Source: Candidatus Ruthia sp. Cpac_8_S14 (GTDB taxonomy: Bacteria; Pseudomonadota; Gammaproteobacteria; PS1; Pseudothioglobaceae). From it: DNA of 64,000 bases. The notes beneath the pieces were generated by a model. It was given only the letters and a program-made list of their open reading frames with translations, was not told where the DNA came from and did not search any database. The DNA lies in the NCBI GenBank assembly GCA_021730205.1, contig CP072533.1, positions 372,001 through 436,000 on the forward strand. Direction: 5' to 3'. The stretch's first letter is position 1. Each line of letters starts with the position of its first letter. The position numbers were made by a program, and so were the translations under genes. Shown here piece after piece: positions 28,673 to 36,951 of this stretch.

Positions 28673-29755
28673 CTATTCAATGGTAATACTTGGGAAAGCA
28701 CTAGTTGCACGAGATTGTTGGGTGAGTTTGGCACTGACTTTTTTAGCGATTTCTTTATAAATCTTAGCTACTCTGCCTTCCGGGTCTTTGGCAACGGTTG
28801 GTGTGCCTTCGTCAAGGTCAGTTCGAATGCTCATTTCTAAAGGGAGTGCACCTAAAAACTCAACACCTGCATCAACTGCCATGGTTTCACCGCCACCTGT
28901 GCCAAAAATAGCTTCTTCGTGCCCGCACTTAGAGCAAATATGTAACGACATGTTTTCAACAATACCTAAAATAGGAATATTGACTTTTTCAAACATTTTT
29001 AAGCCTTTTTTAGCATCAATTAGTGCAATGTCTTGTGGGGTTGTTACAATCACAGAGCCACTAACTGGTATTTTTTGTGATAGTGTCAATTGTGTATCGC
29101 CTGTGCCTGGTGGTAAGTCAATCACCATATAATCAATACCACGCCATAAGGTGTCTCTTAGCATTTGCTCTAAAGCTTGGGTGACCATAGGGCCACGCCA
29201 GATCATAGGATTGTCTTCATCAACTAAATAGCCAATTGACATGCTTTGCATATCATGACCCAAAATAGGTAATAATTTACCCTCAGCGGTGGATTCTGGC
29301 TTTGCTTTGCTAACGCCTAGCATTCTAGGTTGAGAAGGGCCATAAATATCGGCATCTAAAATAGCAACTTTGGCGCCTTCTGCTTGTAATGCTAATGCTA
29401 AATTAACCGCAGTGGTTGATTTGCCAACACCGCCTTTGCCTGAGGCAATTGCAATAATGTTTTTAACTTCTGGTAGGACATCAACTCCTTTTTGAGTGGT
29501 GTATTTAACAATTTTGGTTTTAATATCAACGTTAACATTGTTAATATTGGCTTTTGCTAATACATCAGTAATGGCACTAGATAAAATAGTGTGATAACTA
29601 TTGGAAGGGTAATTAAGTTCAATGTCAATTTGCACTTTGTCACCATCAAAGTTAATATCATTAATGACATTTGAAGAAACAATATCTTGTTCGGTATAAA
29701 CATCAATAACTTTGGATAAAGTATCTTCAATTTGCTTGTTCGTTAAATCTGCCAT
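28673..29755 (-). CDS. apbC: Fe-S cluster carrier ApbC/Mrp
   Basis: This P-loop NTPase of the ParA/MinD/Mrp type carries Fe-S clusters to apo-proteins. The 360-residue protein has an N-terminal MIP18/DUF59 domain (about 1-85), the deviant Walker A GKGGVGKST (about 106-114), LPPGTGDTQLT and a C-terminal CxxC, CSKCG, that bridges a 4Fe-4S cluster at the dimer interface. I chose ATG 29755 over an in-frame TTG at 29770. It is divergent from metG, the same arrangement as mrp/metG in E. coli. Confidence 0.93.
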   Translation of the reverse strand: MADLTNKQIEDTLSKVIDVYTEQDIVSSNVINDINFDGDKVQIDIELNYPSNSYHTILSSAITDVLAKANINNVNVDIKTKIVKYTTQKGVDVLPEVKNIIAIASGKGGVGKSTTAVNLALALQAEGAKVAILDADIYGPSQPRMLGVSKAKPESTAEGKLLPILGHDMQSMSIGYLVDEDNPMIWRGPMVTQALEQMLRDTLWRGIDYMVIDLPPGTGDTQLTLSQKIPVSGSVIVTTPQDIALIDAKKGLKMFEKVNIPILGIVENMSLHICSKCGHEEAIFGTGGGETMAVDAGVEFLGALPLEMSIRTDLDEGTPTVAKDPEGRVAKIYKEIAKKVSAKLTQQSRATSAFPSITIE

Positions 29756-29836
29756 TTCTGTTGTATCCAATTAAGTAAAATAGCGATATTTTATCGTATA
29801 ACGATATAAGCCATCCTTAATATTAACAGGTCTATT

Positions 29837-31498
29837 ATGACATCGCGAAAAATTCTCGTTACCTCAGCACTGCCTTATGCCAATGGTGAAATTCATCTGG
29901 GGCATTTATTGGAATACATTCAAACTGATATCTGGGTGCGTTTTCAAAAAATGATGGGTAATGAGTGTCATTATGTTTGTGCAGATGATGCACATGGCAC
30001 ACCCATTATGCTTAAGGCTGATGAGCTTGGTATTAAGCCTGAGGTGTTAATTGAAGATGTGAGTGAGCGCCATCAGGCAGATTTTAAAGAATTCTCCATT
30101 GGTTTTAGCCAATATCACTCAACCCATAGTCAGGAAAATAAAGACATTTCTGCCAATATTTATAACAAGATAAATGACGCTGGTTTTATTAAAACACGTA
30201 CCATCTCCCAGGTATTTGACCCTGAGAAGCAAATGTTTTTACCCGATCGCTTCATTAAAGGTGATTGCCCTAAGTGTGGTGCTAATGACCAATATGGTGA
30301 TAATTGTGAAGTTTGTGGCGCAACCTATTCGCCAACAGAGCTGAAAAATGCCAAATCTGCCATTTCAGATACAACCCCAATCACTAAAGACTCAGAGCAC
30401 TATTTTTTTGACTTGCCTCAATTTGAAGTGCAACTTAAGGCGTGGACCAAAGCAGGGCATTTACAAGATGAAGTTAGCAATAAATTATCTGAGTGGTTTG
30501 AACAAGGCCTTCAACAATGGGATATTTCTCGTGATGCACCGTATTTTGGTTTCCAAATTCCTGGGATGGAAGGTAAATATTTCTATGTTTGGTTAGATGC
30601 ACCGATTGGCTATATGGCGAGTTTTAAAAAGCTTTGCGACGAGCAGGGGTTAGATTTTGATGAGTACTTTAACAAAGACTCAAGTACCGAGCTTTATCAT
30701 TTTATCGGTAAAGACATTGTTTATTTTCACGCGCTTTTTTGGCCAGCGATGTTGATGGGTGCGAATTATCGTACGCCAAGTGCAATTTTTGCACATGGTT
30801 TTTTAACTGTGAATGGTCAAAAAATGAGCAAATCTCGCGGTACGTTTATTCAGGCTAGAACTTATCTTAATCATCTTAATTCTGAATGTTTGCGTTATTA
30901 TTATGCTTATAAACTGTCTGCTAAAATTGATGATATAGACCTTAATTTGACCGATTTTAAACAACGTGTAAATTCAGATTTGGTGGGAAAAGTGGTTAAT
31001 ATTGCTTCACGTAGTGCGGGATTTATTGTTAAAAAATTTAACAAAACTTTATCTGCCTATGTTATTGAACCTGAGCTTTATCATGAGTTTATTGCTTGTA
31101 GTGATGTTATTAAAAAACACTATGAGGCGCGTAATTATAATCAAGCTATGCGTGAGATTATGGAATTAGCTGATAAAGCCAATCAATATATCGATGAGCA
31201 TAAGCCGTGGCAATTAGTAAAAGAACAAGACAAGCAAGCACAAGTGCATGATGTAACTTCACTCGCTATTAATTTATTTAGAGTGTTGATGACTTATCTT
31301 AAACCAGTGTTACCCGTTATGGCAGAGCAGGTTGAGGTGCTTTTAAATATAGATACGCTTAATTGGCAGGATTTAAAACGCCCCTTAACCAAGCACCAAA
31401 TTAACTCGTTTAAGCCGTTAATGTCACGTATTGAAGATGAACAAATTGAGCAAGTTATTAAGGATTCAAAGCAAAGCATGCAACAACCAACCAAGTAA
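29837..31498 (+). CDS. metG: Methionyl-tRNA synthetase, truncated before its C-terminal domain
   Basis: MetRS charges tRNA-Met. The 553 residues contain the HIGH-type [11 protein letters not shown] (14-24), the zinc knuckle C144/C147/C157/C160, the KMSKS loop in [10 protein letters not shown], and the helical anticodon-binding domain. The usual C-terminal tRNA-binding/dimerisation domain is absent because TAA at 31496-31498 ends the frame; the domain is still readable downstream. The E. coli enzyme is active as a monomer without that domain, so this one is probably functional. Confidence 0.95.
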   Translation: MTSRKILVTSALPYANGEIHLGHLLEYIQTDIWVRFQKMMGNECHYVCADDAHGTPIMLKADELGIKPEVLIEDVSERHQADFKEFSIGFSQYHSTHSQENKDISANIYNKINDAGFIKTRTISQVFDPEKQMFLPDRFIKGDCPKCGANDQYGDNCEVCGATYSPTELKNAKSAISDTTPITKDSEHYFFDLPQFEVQLKAWTKAGHLQDEVSNKLSEWFEQGLQQWDISRDAPYFGFQIPGMEGKYFYVWLDAPIGYMASFKKLCDEQGLDFDEYFNKDSSTELYHFIGKDIVYFHALFWPAMLMGANYRTPSAIFAHGFLTVNGQKMSKSRGTFIQARTYLNHLNSECLRYYYAYKLSAKIDDIDLNLTDFKQRVNSDLVGKVVNIASRSAGFIVKKFNKTLSAYVIEPELYHEFIACSDVIKKHYEARNYNQAMREIMELADKANQYIDEHKPWQLVKEQDKQAQVHDVTSLAINLFRVLMTYLKPVLPVMAEQVEVLLNIDTLNWQDLKRPLTKHQINSFKPLMSRIEDEQIEQVIKDSKQSMQQPTK

Positions 31499-31826
31499 GA
31501 AAAAACTCAGATTAACGACTTTAGCAAAATTGATTTACGGGTTGCCAAAATTATCAAAGCCCAAAATGTAGAAGGTGCTAATAAATTATTACAACTAACA
31601 TTAGACATCGACGAACAAGAAACGCGCAATGTGTTTTCAGGTATTAAAGCCCATTACACAACAAAGGATTTGAAAGGGCGAACTCATCGTTATGGTTATA
31701 AACTTAGCCTCTAGAAAAATACGCTTTGGCATCTCACAAGGCATGGTACTTGCAGCAGGTGATGGTGAGTCGTTGCATATTTTGTTAGTTGATTCTACTG
31801 CTAAGCCAGGTATGAGAATTAGTTAA
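31499..31826 (+). pseudogene. metG: Severed C-terminal tRNA-binding domain of MetRS
   Basis: Directly after the metG TAA, and in the same frame, the codons give [20 protein letters not shown] and [20 protein letters not shown], the start of the Trbp111/MetRS-C OB-fold domain. Near 31682 a one-base shift moves the frame. From there the text is [14 protein letters not shown], then GMVLAAGDG and the family ending KPGMRIS with TAA at 31826. So the domain needs both the stop and the frameshift repaired. There is no start codon, so it is not expressed as a separate protein. Confidence 0.88.
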
Positions 31827-31866
31827 CCTTGAAATTTTAACCATTATTGATTAAAATATTTTTTTC

Positions 31867-31953
31867 GGAAGGATGTCAGAGCGGCCGAATGAGCACACTT
31901 GGAAAGTGTGTGTACCTTGGGTACCGTGGGTTCGAATTCTGACCGATACACCA
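31867..31953 (+). pseudogene. Damaged tRNA-Ser (GGA), 3' end replaced
   Basis: The 5' two thirds are a good serine tRNA: GGAAGGA acceptor strand, serine-type D arm, anticodon stem CACAC/GTGTG around TTGGAAA (anticodon GGA), and a long variable arm. After GGTTCGAAT (ending 31937) the sequence becomes TCTGACCGATACACCA. This leaves about three of seven acceptor pairs and no regular T stem. The 3' end that does match lies at 33075-33106. I consider the gene non-functional. Confidence 0.72.
31922..31937 (+). repeat. Left copy of 16-base direct repeat (att-like)
   Basis: TACCGTGGGTTCGAAT within the damaged tRNA-Ser. The identical copy is at 33075-33090, 1,153 bases apart start to start. Confidence 0.8.
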
Positions 31954-31992
31954 TAAATACCTTGTAAAATCAAAGACTTATGATTTAGTGAA

Positions 31993-32060
31993 CCGCCCCT
32001 TTTTGGGCTGTGTGGGGCTGTATTGGACTAGCACCGCCCCTTTTCTGCCCCTTTTTATTT
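31993..32060 (+). repeat. Left cluster of GCCCCTTTT repeats
   Basis: Three same-orientation copies: CCGCCCCTTTTT (31993-32004), CCGCCCCTTTT (32034-32044) and TGCCCCTTTTTATTT (32046-32060). They are unusually GC-rich for this genome. The last shares 14 bases, GCCCCTTTTTATTT, with a copy at 33027-33040. The arrangement resembles arm-type binding sites of tyrosine recombinases. Confidence 0.6.
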
Positions 32061-32190
32061 GGCAATCAAATCACTGTTTTTTTTAATATATTTATTCTTG
32101 TTAAAAAAGTTACCGTGGGACAAAAACCCTCGGTAATATTTATATATTTTTTATATTTGATATATGTAGTTCTTTTGTTTCGTTACTTAT

Positions 32191-32838
32191 CTAAGTATAG
32201 GGGTATAACTTATCGTATATATTGTTTATTTCATCCTGAGATAGAACATCGACTTCTATATATTTATAAACATCAGATAAAGAAGACTTAAGATTTGATT
32301 GGTATAAAACATTAACGTCATCAGTTGTTATTGTAATATCTCTAAGTGTGCACTCATCTGAAAAGACAATGATAGAATGTATATAGACTTTTTGTTCAAT
32401 AATTCTTTCTAGATGTTTCTTATGGCCTGCATTCTGCCAAATTGGATTATAAAATTTTATTTTATGACTGCTGCGACCCCTGCCAGTTGGAAGTGTTTGT
32501 GTCCAATATTCTTGTTGTTGGTGTCTGAAAATCCAGCCATTGTAGTTTTTACTCTCAAACACAAAAATACCTTTAGGAGATATTAAGAGAACATCTATTT
32601 CTGTTGTTTTGTTGTTAGGTTTTGGGATGTAGGCATTGAATATAAATTTTCCACCTAGATTTTCAATATTTTGCAATTGTTTATAAGTTAAATATTCGCC
32701 ATATTCTCCTGCGTCAAGAGATGAATATGGTTTCTTTGTTGCTTGATAATATGCTGTCTTCTTATATTGATTGTTTTTGTATATACGAACACCAATATAA
32801 GTAAAAACAATTACAGTAATAAAAATAATGGGTTCCAT
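32191..32838 (-). CDS. Membrane-anchored NERD-domain protein
   Basis: The 215-residue protein has one N-terminal membrane helix (about 3-18) and then a nuclease-related domain. NERD landmarks are GEYGEYLTYKQLQNI, a GGKFIFNAYIP strand, the acid pair in TTEIDVLLISPKGIFVFESK, and the ESKNYNGWI strand. These match the PD-(D/E)xK-like core E..D..(x)..ExK. NERD proteins are putative nucleases of largely unknown role. It is the only intact protein gene inside the tRNA-Ser-bounded interval and is probably cargo of that element. Confidence 0.8.
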   Translation of the reverse strand: MEPIIFITVIVFTYIGVRIYKNNQYKKTAYYQATKKPYSSLDAGEYGEYLTYKQLQNIENLGGKFIFNAYIPKPNNKTTEIDVLLISPKGIFVFESKNYNGWIFRHQQQEYWTQTLPTGRGRSSHKIKFYNPIWQNAGHKKHLERIIEQKVYIHSIIVFSDECTLRDITITTDDVNVLYQSNLKSSLSDVYKYIEVDVLSQDEINNIYDKLYPYT

Positions 32839-32894
32839 GCAAATATATCTTGATAGCCTATATTTGCAATAATACTAATTATTAAATAATTATG

Positions 32895-32900
32895 TATAAT
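32895..32900 (+). promoter_or_regulatory. Extended -10 promoter of tRNA-Ser
   Basis: TGTATAAT (TATAAT at 32895-32900) ends 10 bases before the tRNA. No good -35 is visible at the expected distance, so an extended -10 type is likely. Confidence 0.5.
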
Positions 32901-32910
32901 CTTTTCTTTT

Positions 32911-32998
32911 GGAGAGTTGTCAGAGTGGCTTATTTTGCTACCTTGGAAAGGTAGTGTTCCTCACGGAACCGTGGATTCGAATTCCACACTCTCCACCA
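32911..32998 (+). tRNA. tRNA-Ser (anticodon GGA)
   Basis: An 88-base class II tRNA. The acceptor GGAGAGT pairs fully with ACTCTCC, the anticodon stem CTACC/GGTAG surrounds TTGGAAA (anticodon GGA), the variable stem is GTTCC/GGAAC, the T arm is GTGGA-TTCGAAT-TCCAC, and CCA is encoded. It reads UCC and UCU. It is the only intact serine tRNA in the window and lies inside the tRNA-Ser-bounded interval. Confidence 0.95.
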
Positions 32999-33013
32999 TA
33001 AATTGCGTGTATT

Positions 33014-33040
33014 TCGCCCCTTTACCGCCCCTTTTTATTT
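33014..33040 (+). repeat. Right cluster of GCCCCTTTT repeats
   Basis: TCGCCCCTTT (33014-33023) and CCGCCCCTTTTTATTT (33025-33040), in the same orientation as the left cluster. They stand 35 bases before the right direct-repeat copy. Confidence 0.6.
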
Positions 33041-33074
33041 TACGATGTTGTAGCAGTAGGGGTTATAGGGCGAG

Positions 33075-33106
33075 TACCGTGGGTTCGAATCCCACTCCTT
33101 CCACCA
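33075..33106 (+). pseudogene. Displaced 3' end of tRNA-Ser with right att-like repeat
   Basis: TACCGTGGGTTCGAAT, then CCCACTCCTTCCACCA. The first part completes a perfect T arm (GTGGG/CCCAC). TCCTTCC is the exact partner of the GGAAGGA acceptor strand at 31867, and CCA is encoded. No 5' half of a serine tRNA precedes it here. Confidence 0.75.
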
Positions 33107-33118
33107 TATTAATTTCTT

Positions 33119-35038
33119 ATGAAACCAAATTTTCAACCTAAAAATATTGTTAAAGCCATTGAAAAATTAACCCAAGACGGGCTTAAGGTAGTAGAACAGG
33201 CAAGCCTTGGTAGCAGTTGGGATAGTGTGGTTGCACCTATTGACCAAATGGAGTTTAAGTTGGGTAAGTTCACCAGTGTTAATTCACATTTAAATGCAGT
33301 GATGTTTAGTGATGAATTTAATCAGCAATATGAACAAACGCTGCCAATCATTACTAATTTTTATTCTGATATATCTACCAATAAAGCTTTATATCAAGCT
33401 TATAAAGCACTCAAAGAGACCAACCTTAATAAGCAACAACAACACATCGTTAAAGACGCCATAGAGGGCTTTGAGCTTTCAGGGGTGGGCTTGGAAGGCA
33501 AGACTGCAAATAGATTTAAAACCATCAAGGAAAAACTCAGTTTACTGAGCAATGAGTTTTCTAAAAACGCTTTAAAGTCCACTAACGAGTGGAAAAAAAT
33601 TGTAGGTAAAAATGAGTTAAAAGGCTATAGTGATAATGAATTGGCAAAAATTAGAAGTGATAAGGGGTATGAGTTAAGTTTGCAAACGCCTGTTTATATG
33701 GATGTTATGACTTATTTAGACAACCGAGATTTAAGAGAAGAAGTGTACAGAGCTTATTTATCAAGAGCCTCAGAATTGGGCATTACTTCAACTGATTATA
33801 ACAACAAGCCAATTATGGATGAGATTTTATCATTACGTGCTGAGATGGCTAATATCTTAGGTTTTGAGCATTATGCGCAGTTGTCTATTGCGTCTAAAAT
33901 GGTTAATACAGTTGATGAAGTACTTCAGTTTTTGTCTAATTTGGTGAAGCGTTCAAAGCCTCGGGCGCGATTAGAGCTAGAAGAATTAGAAAAATTTTCA
34001 GGCATTGATTTAAAACCGTGGGATTTAGGGTTTTATAGTGAAAAACTTAAAGAACAAAAATTTGGATTTAAAAAATCTGATTTAACGCCATACTTTCCAG
34101 CAGAGAGTGTGTTAGGCGGGTTGTTTTCAACCATTGAAAACTTATACCAGATTAAAATTAAGCAAATACAGCAAGACAGCTATCACGTCGATGTTAAAGT
34201 TTTAAATGTTAGTGATAAAAATGGACTCATTGGTAGAGTTTATCTTGATTTATATGCCAGAGAAAACAAGCGTTCTGGTGCATGGATGGCAGATTATCAG
34301 CCTTTGATTAATAAGAAAAAACCAGTTGCTTTTGTGGTTTGTAATCTTAATTCCCCTACTAAAGACAAACCAGCTTTGTTTGAATTTGATGAAATTATTA
34401 CTTTATTTCATGAGTTTGGACATGCGCTACACCATCTATTGACTAAAGTTAAATATCCCTGTGCTGCAGGCATATCTGGTGTGCCATGGGATGGCGTGGA
34501 ACTGCCCAGTCAGTACATGGAGTTTTATGCATTTGAAAAACAAGTGGTTGCGCTTATTTCAAAGCATTATAAAACTGGAAAATCTTTGCCCAATGATTTG
34601 TTTGACAGGCTCATCGCTTCTAAAAATTTTCACTCAGCACTAAGTATGTTACGACAGTGTGAGTTTTCATTGTGGGATCTTAAAACACACATGTCCAATT
34701 CAGACACTTATGAAGTATTAGCCCAAGTTCGATTAGAAACAGCTCTGATGGACGGTATTGATGAAAATCGATTTCTAAACACTTTTGAGCATATTTTTTC
34801 AGGCGGTTATGGCGCGGGATATTTTAGCTACAAATGGGCAGAAGTTTTAGCAGCTGATGCTTATTATTATGTACAAGAGAAGGGTGGTATTGGTTCTAAT
34901 GCCTCTCAAGATTTCTTGTATAATATTCTGCAAATAGGTGGCAGTCTAGATTTTATGCAACAATATATAAAATTTAGAGGTGAAAAACCCTCAATTAGTG
35001 CCTTATTAAAAGCAAATGGCACATTCTCATTCAACTAA
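33119..35038 (+). CDS. prlC: Oligopeptidase A
   Basis: This cytosolic M3-family zinc metallopeptidase degrades signal peptides and short peptides. The 639-residue protein is alpha-helical, with the catalytic HEFGHALHH at 431-439 and the downstream glutamate ligand in ELPSQYMEFYAFE. The C-terminal GGYGAGYFSYKWAEVLAAD block is diagnostic of oligopeptidase A. Length is slightly below E. coli PrlC (680). It begins 12 bases after the displaced tRNA end, so the element boundary falls just in front of it. Confidence 0.94.
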   Translation: MKPNFQPKNIVKAIEKLTQDGLKVVEQASLGSSWDSVVAPIDQMEFKLGKFTSVNSHLNAVMFSDEFNQQYEQTLPIITNFYSDISTNKALYQAYKALKETNLNKQQQHIVKDAIEGFELSGVGLEGKTANRFKTIKEKLSLLSNEFSKNALKSTNEWKKIVGKNELKGYSDNELAKIRSDKGYELSLQTPVYMDVMTYLDNRDLREEVYRAYLSRASELGITSTDYNNKPIMDEILSLRAEMANILGFEHYAQLSIASKMVNTVDEVLQFLSNLVKRSKPRARLELEELEKFSGIDLKPWDLGFYSEKLKEQKFGFKKSDLTPYFPAESVLGGLFSTIENLYQIKIKQIQQDSYHVDVKVLNVSDKNGLIGRVYLDLYARENKRSGAWMADYQPLINKKKPVAFVVCNLNSPTKDKPALFEFDEIITLFHEFGHALHHLLTKVKYPCAAGISGVPWDGVELPSQYMEFYAFEKQVVALISKHYKTGKSLPNDLFDRLIASKNFHSALSMLRQCEFSLWDLKTHMSNSDTYEVLAQVRLETALMDGIDENRFLNTFEHIFSGGYGAGYFSYKWAEVLAADAYYYVQEKGGIGSNASQDFLYNILQIGGSLDFMQQYIKFRGEKPSISALLKANGTFSFN

Positions 35039-35048
35039 GGAAAAAAAC

Positions 35049-35264
35049 ATGATTAGATTTATTCTCAGTATTATTATTATTTTGGCATTAATTGGCGGTG
35101 CTGTACAGTTTGTTGCAACTGATGAAAGCTGGTCTTTGGTTATGAATAAGGAAGTTGCACTTAGTAGTGTTCAAAATGGTGTAATTGCAATTTATGAGTT
35201 TATTGAAGCGTTAATTTTTGATGCTGATAAAATTAAAGGCGTTGATTTAACAACAACAAAATAG
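35049..35264 (+). CDS. Small single-pass membrane protein of unknown function
   Basis: Begins MIRFILSIIIILALIGGAVQ, a membrane helix at about residues 3-21. The remaining 50 residues are soluble and acidic, with ALIFDADKIKG near the end; 71 residues in total. I take the ATG at 35049 with its AAGGA ribosome-binding site over an in-frame upstream start inside prlC. It lies 10 bases after prlC and is probably co-transcribed. No family recognised. Confidence 0.6.
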   Translation: MIRFILSIIIILALIGGAVQFVATDESWSLVMNKEVALSSVQNGVIAIYEFIEALIFDADKIKGVDLTTTK

Positions 35265-35287
35265 TTGATATTTTAAGTTGTTTTCAT

Positions 35288-35312
35288 GAGTAAGATTTTT
35301 TAAATCTTACTC
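35288..35312. terminator. Perfect hairpin at the fabF stop, between convergent genes
   Basis: GAGTAAGATTT (35288-35298) pairs base for base with AAATCTTACTC (35302-35312) over a 3-base loop. The fabF stop codon (35300-35302) lies in the loop. T-runs are short on both sides. It could end transcripts of both the prlC side and fabF. Confidence 0.55.
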
Positions 35313-36538
35313 AATACAATTGAGCCATTAGCACCACCAAACCCAAATGAGTTAGAAATAGCATGATTGATTGTCATTTCCCGTGCTTCATTAGCACAAT
35401 AATCTAAATCACAATTTGGGTCTTGATTGATAATATTAATGGTAGGTGGCGCTATTTGATTTTGAATGGCAAGCGCAGTAAAAATGGCTTCAATACCACC
35501 GGCAGCGCCCAATAAGTGCCCAGTCATAGATTTGGTTGAACTCATGACAATGTTATAAGCATGCTTGCCAAGGGCTAATTTTGCAGCATCTGTTTCTGCT
35601 TGGTCGCCTGCTGGCGTAGAGGTGCCATGAGCATTAATGTAATCAATTTGATCAACGTCAATACCTGAGTTTCTCAGTGCATTTTGCATACATCTGGCTG
35701 CCCCTTCCCCCTTTTTTGAAGGTAGTGTCATGTGATAAGCATCTCCACTCATACCGTAGCCCGACACTTGTGCATAAATTTTTGCACCACGTGCTTTAGC
35801 GTGTTCAAATTCTTCTAATACCATAACACCCGCACCGTCGCCAAGTACAAAACCATCTCTGTCTTTATCCCAAGGGCAAGAAGCGCTTGTCGGGTCATCA
35901 TTACGAGTGGATAATGCACGTGCTGCAGCAAAACCGCCTAGCCCACAATTAGTGGTTGACATTTCAGCGCCACCAGCAATCATCACATCAGCATCGTCGT
36001 ATTCAATCAAGCGAGAAGCATCGCCAATGTTATGAGTGCCTGTGGCACAAGCGGTAACAATGGAAAAATTAGGACCTTTTAAGCCATATTTGATAGAAAG
36101 ATTGCCTGAAATCATATTGATGATTGACGAAGGAACGAAAAAAGGTGAAATGCGCTTTGCACCTTTTTCTCTGAATAGATCTGCAGTTTTTTCAATTGTG
36201 CCAAGACCGCCAATGCCAGCACCGATGGCAACACCGGCGCGGTGAGCATTTTGCTCAGTAATCTCAATACCACTGTCTTCAATAGCTTGAATGCCAGCGG
36301 CCATGCCGTAATGGAGAAAGGTGTCCATTTTTTTGGTATCTTTAGGTTTTAAGTAGTCAGTAATTTCAAAACCTTTAACCGAACCACCAAATGTGACTGA
36401 CTGGCCTTTGGTATCAATATTAGTGAGTGGGGCAATGCCAGAATAACCTTTAAGAATATTATCCCAAGATTCGTCTACACTTAAACCCACTGGACAAACC
36501 ATACCCACGCCTGTAATAACAACCCTTCTTTTGCTCAT
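35300..36538 (-). CDS. fabF: 3-oxoacyl-ACP synthase II
   Basis: FabF condenses malonyl-ACP with acyl-ACP in fatty acid elongation. The 412-residue thiolase-fold enzyme has the nucleophile cysteine in VTACATGTHN, the two histidines in NAHGTSTPAGD and STKSMTGHLLGAAGG, and the C-terminal NSFGFGGANGS. It lies 80 bases after acpP with a hairpin between, the usual acpP-fabF pair. fabG and fabD are not next to it in this window. Confidence 0.96.
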   Translation of the reverse strand: MSKRRVVITGVGMVCPVGLSVDESWDNILKGYSGIAPLTNIDTKGQSVTFGGSVKGFEITDYLKPKDTKKMDTFLHYGMAAGIQAIEDSGIEITEQNAHRAGVAIGAGIGGLGTIEKTADLFREKGAKRISPFFVPSSIINMISGNLSIKYGLKGPNFSIVTACATGTHNIGDASRLIEYDDADVMIAGGAEMSTTNCGLGGFAAARALSTRNDDPTSASCPWDKDRDGFVLGDGAGVMVLEEFEHAKARGAKIYAQVSGYGMSGDAYHMTLPSKKGEGAARCMQNALRNSGIDVDQIDYINAHGTSTPAGDQAETDAAKLALGKHAYNIVMSSTKSMTGHLLGAAGGIEAIFTALAIQNQIAPPTINIINQDPNCDLDYCANEAREMTINHAISNSFGFGGANGSIVLSKI

Positions 36539-36562
36539 AATGTTTTAAAATTTAATATAAAT

Positions 36563-36593
36563 AAGGCGCTTAATTCAAAGAAAGAAGCGCCTT
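36563..36593 (-). terminator. Hairpin between acpP and fabF (attenuator-like)
   Basis: AAGGCGCTT and AAGCGCCTT (36563-36571 and 36585-36593) form a perfect 9-base stem, followed on the minus strand by ATTTATATT. A leaky terminator here would let acpP be made in excess over fabF, in line with the high cellular demand for ACP. Confidence 0.55.
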
Positions 36594-36618
36594 CTTGCGT
36601 TAAGTTGATAAACGGAAA

Positions 36619-36846
36619 TTACAAATTATTGTTAATGTAATCAATTGCTTGTTGAACTGTGGTAATGTTTTCGGCTTGATTGTCAGGAATTTCACAGTCA
36701 AATTCTTCTTCAAGAGACATGACCAATTCAACAGTATCCAAAGAATCTGCACCTAAATCATCAATAAAAGAAGCATTGTTATCAATATCACCGCTTACGT
36801 CTAATTGTTCAGCTACAACTTTTTTTACTCTTTGTTCAATACTCAT
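36619..36846 (-). CDS. acpP: Acyl carrier protein
   Basis: The 75-residue acidic four-helix protein has the phosphopantetheine serine S35 in [14 protein letters not shown]. Length and the EEFDCEIPD block match bacterial AcpP. It is followed by a hairpin and fabF. Confidence 0.97.
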   Translation of the reverse strand: MSIEQRVKKVVAEQLDVSGDIDNNASFIDDLGADSLDTVELVMSLEEEFDCEIPDNQAENITTVQQAIDYINNNL

Positions 36847-36951
36847 CTGTCTATTTCCTTAACTATTTCAAAATCATTATTTTATCGTCAAAAAGGGGTT
36901 ATACAAGACTAAATTTAATTTTTTTTATTAAAGTATTTTATATAAATAACG

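Larger units (their letters stand above)
31867..33106 (+). mobile_element. Remnant of a tRNA-Ser-integrated element
   Basis: The interval is bounded by a 16-base direct repeat, TACCGTGGGTTCGAAT, at 31922-31937 and 33075-33090. This is the T-loop region of tRNA-Ser, a typical attachment-site location. The left copy follows a tRNA-Ser 5' part; the right copy continues into the true 3' end CCCACTCCTTCCACCA. Inside are GCCCCTTTT-type repeats near both ends, a NERD-domain gene and an intact tRNA-Ser. No integrase is left. Integration by a tyrosine recombinase is inference from this geometry. Confidence 0.55.

Noticed and set aside
31867..31953. Functional tRNA-Ser call
   Set aside because: Acceptor and T stems do not pair; the matching 3' end lies at 33075-33106.
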